Notes: generated by a model from the sequence alone, not told the origin. A stretch of DNA of 64,000 bases from Pseudarthrobacter sp. GA104 (GCF_009741265.1 NZ_WOWL01000001.1:2046001-2110000), one strand, 5' to 3'; positions 9,150 through 19,429 are shown, counted from the first letter of the stretch. Program-made: numbers and translations.

Positions 9150-10433
9150 ATTTCCGCGAAGTTCTTTGACCGGCTGGTGACCGTCCGCACCAAAGTCCTC
9201 CCCGCCAAGGTGGTGGACTGGTTCGCCCGCCCGTCCTCCGTGTGGTGGGGCTTCGCCGTCGTCCATCTCTATTTCCTGGGCTGGATGGCGTCCTTCTTCC
9301 TGCACGGCGATACGTTCAGCGACACCGAGCAGTACCGCCAGTGGGCCGTGGACGGCTACAACCCGCAGGACCTGGACGGGAAGATCAGCCCCTGGGTCTA
9401 CCCGGTACTGGCGCAGCTCCCCATCTTCCTCGCCAACATCGCGGGACCGGACCTGTACCTCCTCGTCTGGTTCCTGATCATCACAGCCCTCAACGCCGTC
9501 GGGCTTGCCTTCCTCACCCGCGGACCGCGGAAGGCGGGCGGCATTGCGCCCGCCTGGTGGTGGCTGTTCTTCACCGTCTTCATGGGCTACCTCAGCTTCG
9601 CGCGGGTGGAAGGCATCACCGCGCCGATCGTGCTGATCGCGCTGCTGTACGCGGCGCAGCGTCCTGTGGTGGCCGGCATCCTGCTCAGCGTCGCCACCTG
9701 GATCAAGGTATGGCCCGCGGCTGTGCTGGTACCCATCGTGATAGCCAGCCGGAAGCGGGTCCAGGTGGTCCTCTCAGGCGTCGCCGTGACCGCCGTCGTT
9801 GCGCTGGGAACGTGGATGTCCGGCGGCCTCCGGCACATCATGGACTTCCTCCTGAACCAGGGCGAGCGCGGCATGCAGCTTGAAGCCACCTTCTCCACCC
9901 CGTGGGTGTGGCTGAGCGTCTTCAACATCGCCGGTTCCAGGATGGCGGACAACACCGCCATCAACTCCACGGAGGTCTACGGCCCGGGCGCGGGGACTGC
10001 GGCTTTCCTGATGCAGCCGCTGCTGATCCTGGCCGCGGTGGTGGCCGCCGTCCTGCTGGTGCGGGCCCTGAACCGCGGCGCCGAACGGGAGGAGCTGTTC
10101 CTTGAGGGTTCCCTCATGATGGTCACGGCGTTCATCGTGTTCAACAAGGTGGGTTCGCCGCAGTTCATCATCTGGCTGGCGCCGGTGATCATCGCCGGGC
10201 TTACCCACGACTGGAACAGGTGGAAGGTCCCGGCAGCTCTGCTCATGGGCATCGCCATGACCACGTTCGTGATCTATCCCCTGTTCTATACGCCGCTGAT
10301 CCACGCCCACCCGGTGATGGCGGCGATCCTCACCACGCGCAATGTGCTCCTGGTGGTGCTGCTGTGGTGGTCGGTGAAGCGGACTGCCGAGCTGGGGCGG
10401 AAATCCCCTGCCGCGGTGCCTGCCGGCGCCTAG
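9150..10433 (+). CDS. GT87/DUF2029-type membrane protein (copy 2), probable ATT start
   Basis: A paralogue of the preceding gene with the same GDTFSDTEQYRQWA loop, SPWVYPVLAQLP, WIKVWPAAVL, RGMQLEATFSTPW and NKVGSPQFIIWLAP blocks. The first standard start codon is GTG 9177, but it has no ribosome site and would remove FFDRL, which aligns with FFGRL in copy 1. The only sensible start upstream is ATT at 9150, seven bases after AAGGAG and one base after the previous stop. The frame is closed by TGA at 9135, so no ATG is possible. Probably translationally coupled to copy 1. Confidence 0.8.
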   Translation: MSAKFFDRLVTVRTKVLPAKVVDWFARPSSVWWGFAVVHLYFLGWMASFFLHGDTFSDTEQYRQWAVDGYNPQDLDGKISPWVYPVLAQLPIFLANIAGPDLYLLVWFLIITALNAVGLAFLTRGPRKAGGIAPAWWWLFFTVFMGYLSFARVEGITAPIVLIALLYAAQRPVVAGILLSVATWIKVWPAAVLVPIVIASRKRVQVVLSGVAVTAVVALGTWMSGGLRHIMDFLLNQGERGMQLEATFSTPWVWLSVFNIAGSRMADNTAINSTEVYGPGAGTAAFLMQPLLILAAVVAAVLLVRALNRGAEREELFLEGSLMMVTAFIVFNKVGSPQFIIWLAPVIIAGLTHDWNRWKVPAALLMGIAMTTFVIYPLFYTPLIHAHPVMAAILTTRNVLLVVLLWWSVKRTAELGRKSPAAVPAGA

Positions 10434-11746
10434 TTGCCGGCCTGGCTCCCCGGCAGCAGGTAGCGCGCAAACCATTCCCTGGCGAGGGTTGCGGCCTGGG
10501 TGAGCGTTCCGGGTTCTTCGAACAGGTGGGTTGCCCCCGGCACCACTTCCAGCCGGACCGGCGCCCGCATCCGGTCCATTGCCTGGCGGTTCAGGGCCAG
10601 GACCTGGGTGTCGGCGCCCCCTACCACCAGCAGGGTGGGTGCGCGCACCGCCGCCAGCCGCGGCCCGGCGAGGTCCGGGCGGCCGCCGCGGGAAACGACG
10701 GCGTCCACTTCCGTGTCAGGATCGGCTGCCGCCCACAAGGCGGCACCCGCGCCGGTGCTGGCGCCGAAGTAGCCCACCTTGCATCCCGCTGTGTCACTCC
10801 TGCCGTTCAGCCAGCGGGTTGCCGCGGCCAGCCGCTCCGCCAGCAGGGCGATGTCGAAGACATTCCCGCGGTCCATCTCCTCGGCCGGGGTGAGCAGGTC
10901 CAGCAGCAGTGTGCCCAGGCCCGCCCCCTGCAGGACTGAGGCAACGTAGCGGTTGCGGGGGCTGTGCCGGCTGCTCCCGCTGCCGTGGGCGAACACCACC
11001 ACTGCATTGCAGGGTTCCGGGAGGTGCAGATCGCCGTGGAGCGCCACCCCGTCCACCGCGATCTCCACATCCTGGTCGGTGCCCGCAGCCCCAGCCCCGG
11101 CGAGGCGTTCCCGCAGCGCGGCGGCATCGAGCAGCTGCACCACCTCTTCGTCGGTGGTGGGCGAGAAGTCGCGGTAGTAGTACCCCACGGCCTGGAAGTT
11201 CCGGGCGCTGATCAGGGAATAGACCTGGTCCGGCTCGGACAGTGTTCCCATCGCGTCCGCCGGGGCCACAGGAACTGCCAGGATCACCTTTGCGGCGCCC
11301 AGGTGGCGTGCAACCTGGCAGGCAACACGCGCCGTCGACCCCGTTGCGATGCCGTCGTCCACAACGATGGCAGTGCGCCCGGCAAGGTCCTTCCGGGGCC
11401 TCCCCTGGCGGTAGCGCTCCAGCCTGGACTCCAGCCGCACGCGCTCGCGCCGCTCAACGGCCTCAAGGTCATCCTCCGTGACTCCGGCGAGCGAGATGAC
11501 GCGCTGGTTGAGGACCCGCGCGCCGCCTTCACCTATGGCTCCCATGGCTACTTCAGGCTGGAACGGAAGGCCGAGTTTCCGCACCACGATGACGTCCAGC
11601 GGCGCATTCAGGGCCTTCGCAACTTCGGCCGCCACCGGAACCCCTCCGCGGGGCAGCCCCAGGACCAGCACATCTTCCGCCCGGAACCGTTCCAACATGA
11701 GCCCCAGTTTCCGGCCGGCGTCAACCCTGTCCAGGAATTCATACAT
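10430..11746 (-). CDS. Phosphoribosyltransferase-dienelactone hydrolase-like fusion protein
   Basis: A 438-residue two-domain protein. The N-terminal half (about 1-210) is a type I phosphoribosyltransferase with the PRPP loop VVDDGIATGSTAR. The C-terminal half (about 222-435) is an alpha/beta hydrolase with AHGSGSSRHSPRN, nucleophile elbow GASTGA, acid region GGADTQVL and catalytic-type GATHLFEEPG. ATG 11746 has AAGGGG upstream. This fusion recurs in soil Actinobacteria, often near stress genes and erythromycin-esterase-like genes; its reaction is unknown. Its stop codon overlaps that of the convergent membrane gene within CTAG. Confidence 0.85.
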   Translation of the reverse strand: MYEFLDRVDAGRKLGLMLERFRAEDVLVLGLPRGGVPVAAEVAKALNAPLDVIVVRKLGLPFQPEVAMGAIGEGGARVLNQRVISLAGVTEDDLEAVERRERVRLESRLERYRQGRPRKDLAGRTAIVVDDGIATGSTARVACQVARHLGAAKVILAVPVAPADAMGTLSEPDQVYSLISARNFQAVGYYYRDFSPTTDEEVVQLLDAAALRERLAGAGAAGTDQDVEIAVDGVALHGDLHLPEPCNAVVVFAHGSGSSRHSPRNRYVASVLQGAGLGTLLLDLLTPAEEMDRGNVFDIALLAERLAAATRWLNGRSDTAGCKVGYFGASTGAGAALWAAADPDTEVDAVVSRGGRPDLAGPRLAAVRAPTLLVVGGADTQVLALNRQAMDRMRAPVRLEVVPGATHLFEEPGTLTQAATLAREWFARYLLPGSQAGN

Positions 11747-11809
11747 CAGGCCACCCCTTCGCATGGAGCCCAGTTATCTGTTCCGGGAAAACCCTCCCCC
11801 GCAGGCCCG

Positions 11810-12142
11810 CTACTCTTCCTCAAACAGGACCTCCGCTGCGGCCGACCATGACAGCCTCAGGACAAAGTGGCCGTCTGCGGTGTTCCGGGCAATGACCGCC
11901 CCTGCCGTCCCTGCCAGTTTCACGCCGAACTCCACTTCGATGTGTTCAGGCCCGATTTCCCGCATGGCGTCCACGGCAGCGGCGGCAGCGGGGCGGACGG
12001 CAGCGAGCGCGTCCTCCAGCCGGCGGCCGGCGTCCAGGATCCCCTGCTCGTTCCGGCCGGGATGGTCCACACCGTAGCTGTTGTCATCCACCTCGACCAG
12101 GATTGTCCCGGACCCCACTTCATAGCGGACTACTTCAGTCAT
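11810..12142 (-). CDS. CU044_2847/trypsin-co-occurring-domain-like protein
   Basis: A 110-residue protein with VVRYEVGSGTILVEVD at the start and EVEFGVKLAGTAGAVIA near the end, the hallmark of the small CU044_2847 family, also described as trypsin-co-occurring domain 1, found beside proteases and effector modules. No protease is encoded next to it here. GGAGG eight bases before ATG 12142 sets the start. It lies in the same direction as the phosphoribosyltransferase fusion, 63 bp upstream of it, so the two may be cotranscribed. Confidence 0.7.
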   Translation of the reverse strand: MTEVVRYEVGSGTILVEVDDNSYGVDHPGRNEQGILDAGRRLEDALAAVRPAAAAAVDAMREIGPEHIEVEFGVKLAGTAGAVIARNTADGHFVLRLSWSAAAEVLFEEE

Positions 12143-12334
12143 GGCGGGTGCCTCCAATCACGGGCGGGGAAGGACAGTTGCCGGGTCCCGGTGCGCTTCC
12201 AGTAGACACCTGCCCGGAGCGCAGCTGACAGTGCCGAAAGGCCCGGCCGGGCGGCGCCGGTCCGGGTGCCGGCCCTCTTTCCCGGGGGACTTTCTACCCT
12301 TGCCCGCATGGGCTGCGGGGCGTCGGATAGGAAC

Positions 12335-14146
12335 ATGACGGCAGGAACCGAACGGCCCATGCGCTGGCAGCGAATCCCCAAGGACGTTCAAGGCTTCCCT
12401 GTCCGGCCCAACCTGCAGGACTATGAAACCGCCTGCCGCCAGTTCTCCTGGGACGATGCCCGCCGGGCTCTTTCCGGACTCCGGGGCGGCGGCCTGAACA
12501 TAGCCCATGAAGCAGTGGACCGCCATGCCGCCGGGCCGCGGGCCCACCACGAGGCCTTGCGGTTCGTGCGCGCCGACGGATCCGCTCATTCCCTGACCTA
12601 TCTGGAGCTTGCCGGCCAGACCAACCGTTTTGCCGCTGTGCTGCGGCAGCTGGGCATCGGCCGCGGGGAGCGGATCTTCTCGCTCACCGGCCGCAGCCCC
12701 GAGCTGTACGTTGCGGTGCTGGGCGCCCTCAAGAACGGAAGCGTCTTCTGCCCGTTGTTTTCCGCCTTCGGGCCGGAGCCCGTGAGGCAGCGCCTGCACC
12801 TGGGGCACGGGCGGGCGCTGGTCACCACCAGGGCTCTCTACCGCAAGAAAGTGGCCCAGATCCGGGATAGCCTCCCGGATCTCAAGCACGTCTTCCTCAT
12901 TGACGCGGACGGCGCTCCGGAACCGGGGACCCTCGACCTCGCGGGGCTCCTGGCGGCCGCCCCGGCAGACAGCATCATGGCGCCCACCTCCGGCGAGGAC
13001 ATGGCGCTGCTGCACTTCACCAGCGGCACCACGGGCACCCCGAAAGGCGCCATCCATGTCCACGAGGCCGTCACCGCCCACTATGCGACGGGCCGGTTCG
13101 CGCTGGACCTGCACCCCTGCGACACCTACTGGTGCACAGCGGACCCCGGATGGGTCACGGGCACCTCCTACGGTGTCATCGCCCCGCTGGTGCACGGCGT
13201 CACCACAGTGGTGGACGAGGAGGAGATGGACGCGGACCGGTGGTACCGGATCCTCGCTGAGCAGCGCGTTACCGTCTGGTACACCGCGCCGACCGCCCTG
13301 CGCATGCTGATGAAAGCCGGCGCGGAGAGGGCCGCCGGGCACGATCTTTCGGCGCTGCGGTTCGTGGCCAGCGTGGGCGAGCCGCTCAACCCGGAAGTGG
13401 TGGTCTGGGGCCAGGAAGCGTTCGGCCTGCCCGTCCACGACAACTGGTGGCAGACGGAGACCGGCGGAATCATGATCGCCAACTTCGCGGCCACGGAAAT
13501 CCGGCCCGGTTCCATGGGCCGGCCGCTGCCGGGAGTGGAGGCGGCGCTCGTCGCGCGGGACGGGGACGGCAAGCCGGTGGTCCGTGACGGCGACCCCGTG
13601 CTGGTCACGGAACCGGACACCATGGGGGAACTGGCGCTGCGCGCCGGCTGGCCATCAATGTTCAGGGGCTACCTCAATGAGGAGGAGCGCTACCGCAGGT
13701 GCTTCGCCGGAGGCTGGTACCTCACCGGAGACGTCGCAAAACGCGATGCGGACGGGTACTACTGGTTCGTGGGCCGCGGCGACGACGTCATCAAGTCCTC
13801 CGGCCACCTCATCGGCCCCTTCGAGGTGGAGAGCTCGCTGATGGAGCACCCGGCCGTGGCCCAGGCGGGGGTCATCGGCGTCCCGGACCCGGTGGCCGGC
13901 GAGGTGGTCAAGGCGTTTGTCGAGCTCAGGACCGGATGGGAGCCCTCCGAAGAGCTGCGCCTGGACATCATCGGTTTCGCGCGCAAGCGGCTCGGCGCCG
14001 CAGTTGCACCGCGCATGGTGGACTTCACCGCGGCGCTGCCGAAAACCCGCAGCGGAAAGATCCTTCGGAGGCTCCTGAAGGCCCGCGAACTGGGGCTCCC
14101 CGAGGGGGACACATCCACCGTCGAAACCACCACGGAGGCACCATGA
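12335..14146 (+). CDS. AMP-forming acyl-CoA (acetyl-CoA-like) synthetase
   Basis: A 603-residue member of the ANL superfamily that activates a carboxylic acid with ATP and transfers it to CoA or another thiol. It shows the P-loop [10 protein letters not shown], the WWQTETGG motif typical of acetyl-CoA-synthetase-like enzymes, [20 protein letters not shown] at the hinge, and the catalytic lysine in [10 protein letters not shown]. It is the first gene of a five-gene operon and its TGA stop overlaps the next ATG (ATGA). Since the operon also encodes a carrier protein, the acyl acceptor could be that protein rather than CoA. ATG 12335 is the preferred start. Confidence 0.9.
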   Translation: MTAGTERPMRWQRIPKDVQGFPVRPNLQDYETACRQFSWDDARRALSGLRGGGLNIAHEAVDRHAAGPRAHHEALRFVRADGSAHSLTYLELAGQTNRFAAVLRQLGIGRGERIFSLTGRSPELYVAVLGALKNGSVFCPLFSAFGPEPVRQRLHLGHGRALVTTRALYRKKVAQIRDSLPDLKHVFLIDADGAPEPGTLDLAGLLAAAPADSIMAPTSGEDMALLHFTSGTTGTPKGAIHVHEAVTAHYATGRFALDLHPCDTYWCTADPGWVTGTSYGVIAPLVHGVTTVVDEEEMDADRWYRILAEQRVTVWYTAPTALRMLMKAGAERAAGHDLSALRFVASVGEPLNPEVVVWGQEAFGLPVHDNWWQTETGGIMIANFAATEIRPGSMGRPLPGVEAALVARDGDGKPVVRDGDPVLVTEPDTMGELALRAGWPSMFRGYLNEEERYRRCFAGGWYLTGDVAKRDADGYYWFVGRGDDVIKSSGHLIGPFEVESSLMEHPAVAQAGVIGVPDPVAGEVVKAFVELRTGWEPSEELRLDIIGFARKRLGAAVAPRMVDFTAALPKTRSGKILRRLLKARELGLPEGDTSTVETTTEAP

Positions 14147-15141
14147 CCGGCACACCGGAAAGGATCGGCGCGGACCGGGCCGGCACCGCGAGGCATCTCC
14201 TGCACCAGATGCTCCGGGTGCGCCGGCTGGAGGAAAAGTGCATCGAACTCTACAGCGAGGCGAAAATCCGGGGCTTCCTGCACGTCTACATCGGCGAGGA
14301 AGCCGTGGCTGCGGGCGTCCTGGACAACCTGGACGCAGGAGACGCCGTGGTGGCAACCTACCGGGAACACGGCCATGCACTGCTGCGGGGCGTGCCCGCC
14401 GGGGCCATCCTCGCCGAAATGTATGGCAACGTCCAGGGCTGCTGCCGCGGGCGGGGCGGCTCCATGCACCTGTTCGACGCCGCCACCCGCTTCTACGGCG
14501 GCAACGCGATCGTGGCGGGCGGGCTGCCCCTCGCCGTCGGCCTAGCGCTGGCGGACAAGATGGCCGGCCGCGCGCGCGTGACGGCCTGCTTCTTCGGCGA
14601 AGGGGCCGTGGCCGAGGGAGAATTCCACGAAAGCCTGAACCTGGCGGCACTGTGGCAGTTGCCCGTGCTCTTCTGCTGCGAGAACAACCTGTATGCGATG
14701 GGCACGGCACTGCGCCGCTCCGAGTCGCAGACGGACATTGCGCTGAAGGCTGCCGGCTACGAGCTCGCGGCCTGGGCAGTGGACGGGATGGACGTCCTCG
14801 CCGTCCATGAAGCCGCCCGCCGCGCCGTGGATGCCGTGCGGTCGGGCGCGGGTCCGCACTTCCTGGAGCTGCGGACCTACCGCTTCCGTGCCCACTCCAT
14901 GTTTGATCCGGAGCGCTACCGGGAGAAGGCAGAGGTGGCGCACTGGATCGAGCGGGACCCCATCACCCTCCTGCGCAACGCCCTGGAGGCTGCGGGCCAG
15001 CTGAGCGAAGACCAGTTGGCAGGCATCCAGGGTGACGCCGACGCGGAAGTGGCGGCCGCCGTCGAGTTCGCCGAAGCCGGGACTCCGGAGCCGCTGGAGG
15101 ACCTGGCCCGGTTTGTCTACAGCGAGCGGGGACCGGAATGA
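14143..15141 (+). CDS. 2-oxo acid dehydrogenase E1 alpha subunit (pyruvate/acetoin type)
   Basis: A 332-residue thiamine-diphosphate subunit. The TPP/Mg motif runs from [16 protein letters not shown] to CCENN (GEG in place of the usual GDG), and [17 protein letters not shown] and RAHSMFDP are typical of the PDH/acetoin dehydrogenase E1 alpha group. GGAGG lies just before ATG 14143, which overlaps the previous stop as ATGA. It works with the E1 beta subunit to decarboxylate a 2-oxo acid and load the E2 lipoyl group. Confidence 0.92.
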   Translation: MTGTPERIGADRAGTARHLLHQMLRVRRLEEKCIELYSEAKIRGFLHVYIGEEAVAAGVLDNLDAGDAVVATYREHGHALLRGVPAGAILAEMYGNVQGCCRGRGGSMHLFDAATRFYGGNAIVAGGLPLAVGLALADKMAGRARVTACFFGEGAVAEGEFHESLNLAALWQLPVLFCCENNLYAMGTALRRSESQTDIALKAAGYELAAWAVDGMDVLAVHEAARRAVDAVRSGAGPHFLELRTYRFRAHSMFDPERYREKAEVAHWIERDPITLLRNALEAAGQLSEDQLAGIQGDADAEVAAAVEFAEAGTPEPLEDLARFVYSERGPE

Positions 15142-16118
15142 AAACCACCTACCGGGAAGCCATCAGGGCCGGGATCCGGGATGCCATGAACCGTGACCCC
15201 CGGGTGTTCCTCATGGGCGAGGACGTGGGCGCGTACGGCGGCTGCTTCGCCGTCAGCCTGGGACTGTTCGAGGAGTTCGGGCCGCAACGGATCCGCGACA
15301 CTCCCCTGTCCGAATCCGGCTTCGTCGGTGCGGGCATCGGCGCGGCGCTGGGCGGCATGCGGCCCATCGTGGAGATCATGACCGTCAACTTCAGCCTGCT
15401 GGCCCTGGACCAGATCGTGAACAACGCGGCCACGCTCCTGCACATGTCCGGCGGGCAGTTCAACGTCCCGCTGGTGATCAGGATGACCACCGGCGCGGGA
15501 CGCCAGCTGGGCGCCCAGCACTCGCACAGCCTGGAGGGCTGGTACGCCCACATTCCGGGCCTGCGCATTCTCGCTCCGGCCACCCTGGAGGATGCACGCG
15601 GCATGCTCTGGACCGCGCTGGAGGACCCGGACCCGGTGCTGATTTTCGAGCACGGGACGCTCTACAACATGCCGGGCGAGCTTGATGACGGCGCCGGGCC
15701 GGTGAACATCACCGCCGCCGCCGTCCGGCGGCCGGGGACGGACGTCTCGCTCATCACCTACGGCGGCACGCTGCCGGCAGTGCTCGACGCCGCCGGGCAG
15801 CTGGCAGCGGAAGGCATCGGTGCCGAGGTACTGGACCTGCGCGTCCTGCGCCCGCTCGATGATGCGGCAATCCTGGCCACGGTGGGCAAGACGCACCGGG
15901 CCGTGGTGGTGGATGAAGGGTGGCGCAGCGGCAGCATCTCGGCCGAGATCAGCGCGCGGATCACGGAGGCGGCCTTCTACGACCTCGACGCCCCGGTGGG
16001 ACGGGTCTGCAGCGCCGAGGTCCCGCTGCCCTACGCCAAGCACCTGGAGCTTGCCGCGCTTCCCTCGGCTGAACGGATCGTGGCGGCGGCGCGGGAGGTG
16101 ACGGGCGGGCGTGGGTGA
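15138..16118 (+). CDS. 2-oxo acid dehydrogenase E1 beta subunit
   Basis: A 326-residue transketolase-type subunit. It carries [12 protein letters not shown], the [20 protein letters not shown] block that contacts [19 protein letters not shown] and the C-terminal domain with [14 protein letters not shown] 15138 overlaps the E1 alpha stop as ATGA, so the two subunits should be made in equal amounts. Together they would form an alpha2beta2 decarboxylase. The substrate (pyruvate, acetoin or a branched or functionalised oxo acid) cannot be told from sequence. Confidence 0.92.
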   Translation: MKTTYREAIRAGIRDAMNRDPRVFLMGEDVGAYGGCFAVSLGLFEEFGPQRIRDTPLSESGFVGAGIGAALGGMRPIVEIMTVNFSLLALDQIVNNAATLLHMSGGQFNVPLVIRMTTGAGRQLGAQHSHSLEGWYAHIPGLRILAPATLEDARGMLWTALEDPDPVLIFEHGTLYNMPGELDDGAGPVNITAAAVRRPGTDVSLITYGGTLPAVLDAAGQLAAEGIGAEVLDLRVLRPLDDAAILATVGKTHRAVVVDEGWRSGSISAEISARITEAAFYDLDAPVGRVCSAEVPLPYAKHLELAALPSAERIVAAAREVTGGRG

Positions 16119-17496
16119 TTTCCGCATGCCGTCCCTGGGGGCGGATATGGACCACGGCAAGATGGTGGAGTGGCTCGTCAAGCCGGGCGACTACGTCCAC
16201 CGCGGTGACGTGGTGGCCGTAGTGGACACCGAGAAGACGGTCATGGACATCGAGACCTTCGAAGAGGGGGTTGTGGCCGAACTGCTGGTGGACGTCGGCA
16301 CCACGGTTCCCATCGGCACCCCGCTCGCGCGGATCACTGCAACGCCCGATGACGGGACGGGAGCCATGCCGCCGGCGGAAACCCACGGGCCCCTCTCGCC
16401 CCCGGTGCGGCACCTCGCCCACCAGCTGGGAGTTGATCCGGGCTCCATCCGCGGCACGGGCAGGCACGGGGCGGTGACGCGTTCCGACGTGGAACGCGCT
16501 GCAGCGCTGGTGCCGGTGCCGGTGCCGGCAGCTCCGGAGCCCGCGGCGCCTCACGTGGAGGACGACGGCGGCAACCGTGGGCGGGTGCGCTCGTCACCTC
16601 TCGCCCGGCGCCTGGCGGCCGAGCACGGAGTTGACCTTGCGGCCGTGGCCGGGACCGGGCCCGGCGGTGCGGTCACGGAAGGCGACGTCCTCCACGCGGC
16701 CGCTGCCGCCCCCGCACCGGTGCCACCAGGGGGTGCGGCGCCGGGAGGTCCGGCATCACCGGAGCTGACTGTGCCTGAAGTCCCGGCAACAGCAGAAGAG
16801 CCTGCGGCCAGGCCCGCGGAGGACCGGCAGCGCGAGGCAAGCCTGCGCAGGGCGGTCGGGGCGCTGATGTCCCGCTCCAAGAAGACGATTCCGCACTACT
16901 ACCTCAGCACCACGCTGGACATGGGTGCCGCTGTGGCCTGGATGCAGTCGGTTAACCTCCAGCGCCCCGTTTCCTCCCGGCTGGTTCCCTCTGCACTCCT
17001 GCTGAAGGCCGCCGCCCTTGCTGCCAGGGACGTGCCCGAGGTCAACGGCCTGTATGTGGATGACGAGTTCCGGCCCAGCCAGGCAGTGCATCTCGGCGTC
17101 GCCGTTGCCCTTCGGAAGGGCGGCATCGTGGCCCCGGCAATCCACGACGCCGACCAGCTCCCGGTGGACACCCTCATGGAGCAGCTGAGGGACCTCGTGT
17201 CCCGTGCCCGGGCAGGCAGGCTGCAGCGGGCAGAAATGGCCGATCCCACCATCACCGTGACCAACCTGGGCGACCTGGGCGTGGAGAGCGTGTTCGGGGT
17301 GATCTATCCGCCGCAGGTGGCCATGGTGGGCCTGGGCCGGCTGATGGAACAACCGTGGGCGCACGAGGGAATGCTCGGCGTCCGTCCCGTGGTGACGGCC
17401 ACCCTCTCCGCCGACCACAGGGTGAGTGACGGCCTGCGCGGCGCACGTTATCTGGCGCGGCTGGACGAACTGCTGCAAAAACCGGAGGAACTATGA
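16111..17496 (+). CDS. Dihydrolipoamide acyltransferase (E2) with two tandem subunit-binding domains
   Basis: A 461-residue E2. Domain order: lipoyl domain (1-78, lipoyl lysine K42 in [10 protein letters not shown]), first peripheral subunit-binding domain (about 96-131), second such domain (about 161-197), Pro/Ala linker, and catalytic acyltransferase domain (about 238-461) with H436 and D440 in SADHRVSDG. One lipoyl plus two subunit-binding domains is unusual. It starts at GTG 16111, overlapping the E1 beta stop by eight bases. No E3 (lipoamide dehydrogenase) gene is nearby, so it must come from elsewhere. The downstream carrier protein may be an alternative acyl acceptor. Confidence 0.9.
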   Translation: MGDFRMPSLGADMDHGKMVEWLVKPGDYVHRGDVVAVVDTEKTVMDIETFEEGVVAELLVDVGTTVPIGTPLARITATPDDGTGAMPPAETHGPLSPPVRHLAHQLGVDPGSIRGTGRHGAVTRSDVERAAALVPVPVPAAPEPAAPHVEDDGGNRGRVRSSPLARRLAAEHGVDLAAVAGTGPGGAVTEGDVLHAAAAAPAPVPPGGAAPGGPASPELTVPEVPATAEEPAARPAEDRQREASLRRAVGALMSRSKKTIPHYYLSTTLDMGAAVAWMQSVNLQRPVSSRLVPSALLLKAAALAARDVPEVNGLYVDDEFRPSQAVHLGVAVALRKGGIVAPAIHDADQLPVDTLMEQLRDLVSRARAGRLQRAEMADPTITVTNLGDLGVESVFGVIYPPQVAMVGLGRLMEQPWAHEGMLGVRPVVTATLSADHRVSDGLRGARYLARLDELLQKPEEL

Positions 17497-17735
17497 ACGA
17501 ACAGGACGCCCGCGCGGCAGTGCACCAGGCGATCGGGCAGGTGGCGCCGGACGTGGAGCCGGCGGACCTTACGGACGGTGCACGGCTGCGGCAGGACCTT
17601 GAACTCGATTCACTCGACTTCCTGCGGCTTGTGGAGACCATATATTCCGCAACAGGCATAAATATTCCGGAAGGCGACTACCCCCGGGTGGCGACGGTGG
17701 GCGGCCTGATCGCGTACATCGCCGGTCACGCCTGA
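17493..17735 (+). CDS. Acyl carrier protein
   Basis: An 80-residue, acidic, four-helix carrier. The phosphopantetheine attachment site is S40 in LELDSLDFL, followed by VETIYSATGINIPEGDY. Its ATG overlaps the E2 stop as ATGA, making it the last member of the synthetase-E1-E2 operon. It is not in a fatty-acid cluster, so it is probably a dedicated carrier for the acyl group produced or activated by this operon. Its 3' end overlaps the convergent mannosyltransferase gene by 10 bp. Confidence 0.9.
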   Translation: MNEQDARAAVHQAIGQVAPDVEPADLTDGARLRQDLELDSLDFLRLVETIYSATGINIPEGDYPRVATVGGLIAYIAGHA

Positions 17736-19324
17736 CGCCGGGCAGCCCCGCGTCTCGCCTCAATTACGGCCACAGCCCAGCGCCACCCGCGTTTTACCAG
17801 GTCAAGCGGCCTGGCCTCGATGAGCAGCCGCCGTGTATGCAGGTCGAGGAATAGAAGGTAGAACGTGAAGGCAAGGGCTGTGACGAACGCCAGCGAGGAG
17901 GCGTCGATGGGCAGTGCCACGAAGGACCACACGGAGAGCTGGTCCTGCGCCCCGAACACCACAAAGAACGTCACGCCCACGTACAACGACCTGATCTGCC
18001 AGTCGTCCCGGATACCGGTAACGGCCAGGAAAGGCAGGAACCAGAGGATGTACCAGGGCTGGATGATGGGCGAGAGCATCACGACGGCGGTAAACGCCAG
18101 CGCCATCCGGCGCACCACCCGCGAGTAGTCACCGCGGAACATCAGGACCAGGACCAGCGCGATCGCCGCCCATTTCATTCCCGTCCGCAGGAGGGTGGCG
18201 AACGTGCCGCCGGGGAGCCCCAGCACGTTGCCCAGGAACTCCACCTGCTGGCCCAGGAAGCCCGATGGCGAGTAGCCGGTATAGCCCGGCGTGGGGTCCA
18301 TGATGGCCCACACCCATCCCATCCCCAGGTTGTACGGGATGCCGCTGAGGGCCAGCACGCCGAAGCTGATGCCCGCCGTCGCGCCCCACATCAGGAACTT
18401 GCGGGGCCAGGAAGCCGACGGGCCCGCCCACATCAGGCCAACAAAGGGAAGCAGGAGGACGGTGATCGGCTTGATTCCGATCGACGCGGTCACCAGCAGC
18501 ACTCCGAGCAGGTACCGGCGCGTGGCCGCGAGGTAGACGCCTGCGACGGCGAGGCCCACCATGAGGGCGTCGTTGTGCGCGCTGGCGATGAAGCTGATCA
18601 GGAACAGCGGGTTGGCCACGGAGATCCAGAGTGCACGCGCCCCGTTGATGCCGTGCAGCTCCGCCAGCCTGGGCACATAGATGACGCAAAGCAGGACCCC
18701 GACGCCGGCGAGGAGGCGGAACAGGAGGACAGACACATCCGGCTGCGCGCCGGTCAGCCCCACCACCCCGCGCGCCAGCCAGAGGAAGTACGGACCGTAG
18801 GGGGTCCTGGCTTCCGCCCAGGCAGGATCGGCGCCGAGCGAGAACCAGTTGCTGAGCGTGGAAATCCCCACCTGGTAAGGGTTCTGGCCCTCCATGACCA
18901 GCCGGCCCTGGCCGGTGTAGGCGTAGACGTCGCGGGAAAATACGGGGACACAGAAAAGCAGCGGCAGGGACCAGGCAGAGATGGCGAGGACGACGGACCG
19001 CAGCGACGATTTGCCCCAATCCGCCAGGCGCTGGCCCAGCCGGAGCCAGGACCGCATCAGCACCATGGCGCCCACCGTCAGGAGCACGGTGGATACAGTC
19101 ACTCCCCAGCCCTCGGTGCGGAGGGCGATTACCACCGGCTGGCGGATCATGGGTGAGCCGTTGGCGATCCACCCGGTCCCGATGGAACCGATAAACATCA
19201 TCAGGGCCCCGACAAAGCCCTCGATGGTGGCCAGGTAGGCGCGGCCGGTGGCCGGGCCGGAGGCTTTAGCCGACGCTGCCGGCTGCGTCTCCGAAGTCCC
19301 GAGGTGTGACCCGCCTGCCGTCAT
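17726..19324 (-). CDS. MptB-like polyprenol-phosphate-mannose alpha-1,6-mannosyltransferase
   Basis: A 532-residue GT-C membrane enzyme with about twelve helices. The first large extracytoplasmic loop holds SRDVYAYTGQGRLVMEGQNPY, where the acidic residue of GT-C enzymes sits, and later blocks include ANPLFLISFIASAHNDALMVG and QPWYILWFLPF. This matches MptA/MptB-type enzymes that extend the mannan core of lipomannan-like glycolipids outside the membrane. ATG 19324 is preferred because it has GAGGGA upstream; GTG 19342 has no ribosome site. The exact linkage is inferred from family only. Confidence 0.8.
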   Translation of the reverse strand: MTAGGSHLGTSETQPAASAKASGPATGRAYLATIEGFVGALMMFIGSIGTGWIANGSPMIRQPVVIALRTEGWGVTVSTVLLTVGAMVLMRSWLRLGQRLADWGKSSLRSVVLAISAWSLPLLFCVPVFSRDVYAYTGQGRLVMEGQNPYQVGISTLSNWFSLGADPAWAEARTPYGPYFLWLARGVVGLTGAQPDVSVLLFRLLAGVGVLLCVIYVPRLAELHGINGARALWISVANPLFLISFIASAHNDALMVGLAVAGVYLAATRRYLLGVLLVTASIGIKPITVLLLPFVGLMWAGPSASWPRKFLMWGATAGISFGVLALSGIPYNLGMGWVWAIMDPTPGYTGYSPSGFLGQQVEFLGNVLGLPGGTFATLLRTGMKWAAIALVLVLMFRGDYSRVVRRMALAFTAVVMLSPIIQPWYILWFLPFLAVTGIRDDWQIRSLYVGVTFFVVFGAQDQLSVWSFVALPIDASSLAFVTALAFTFYLLFLDLHTRRLLIEARPLDLVKRGWRWAVAVIEARRGAARRQA

Positions 19325-19429
19325 GTTTGTCTGGTCCCTCACTTGGTTACGGCGCTGGTTGGACCAGCAATAAGGCCGCCCTGCAACGCCGCTATTTTAT
19401 CAGCCGGGTTTCCCGCGCCCCTTCCGAGG

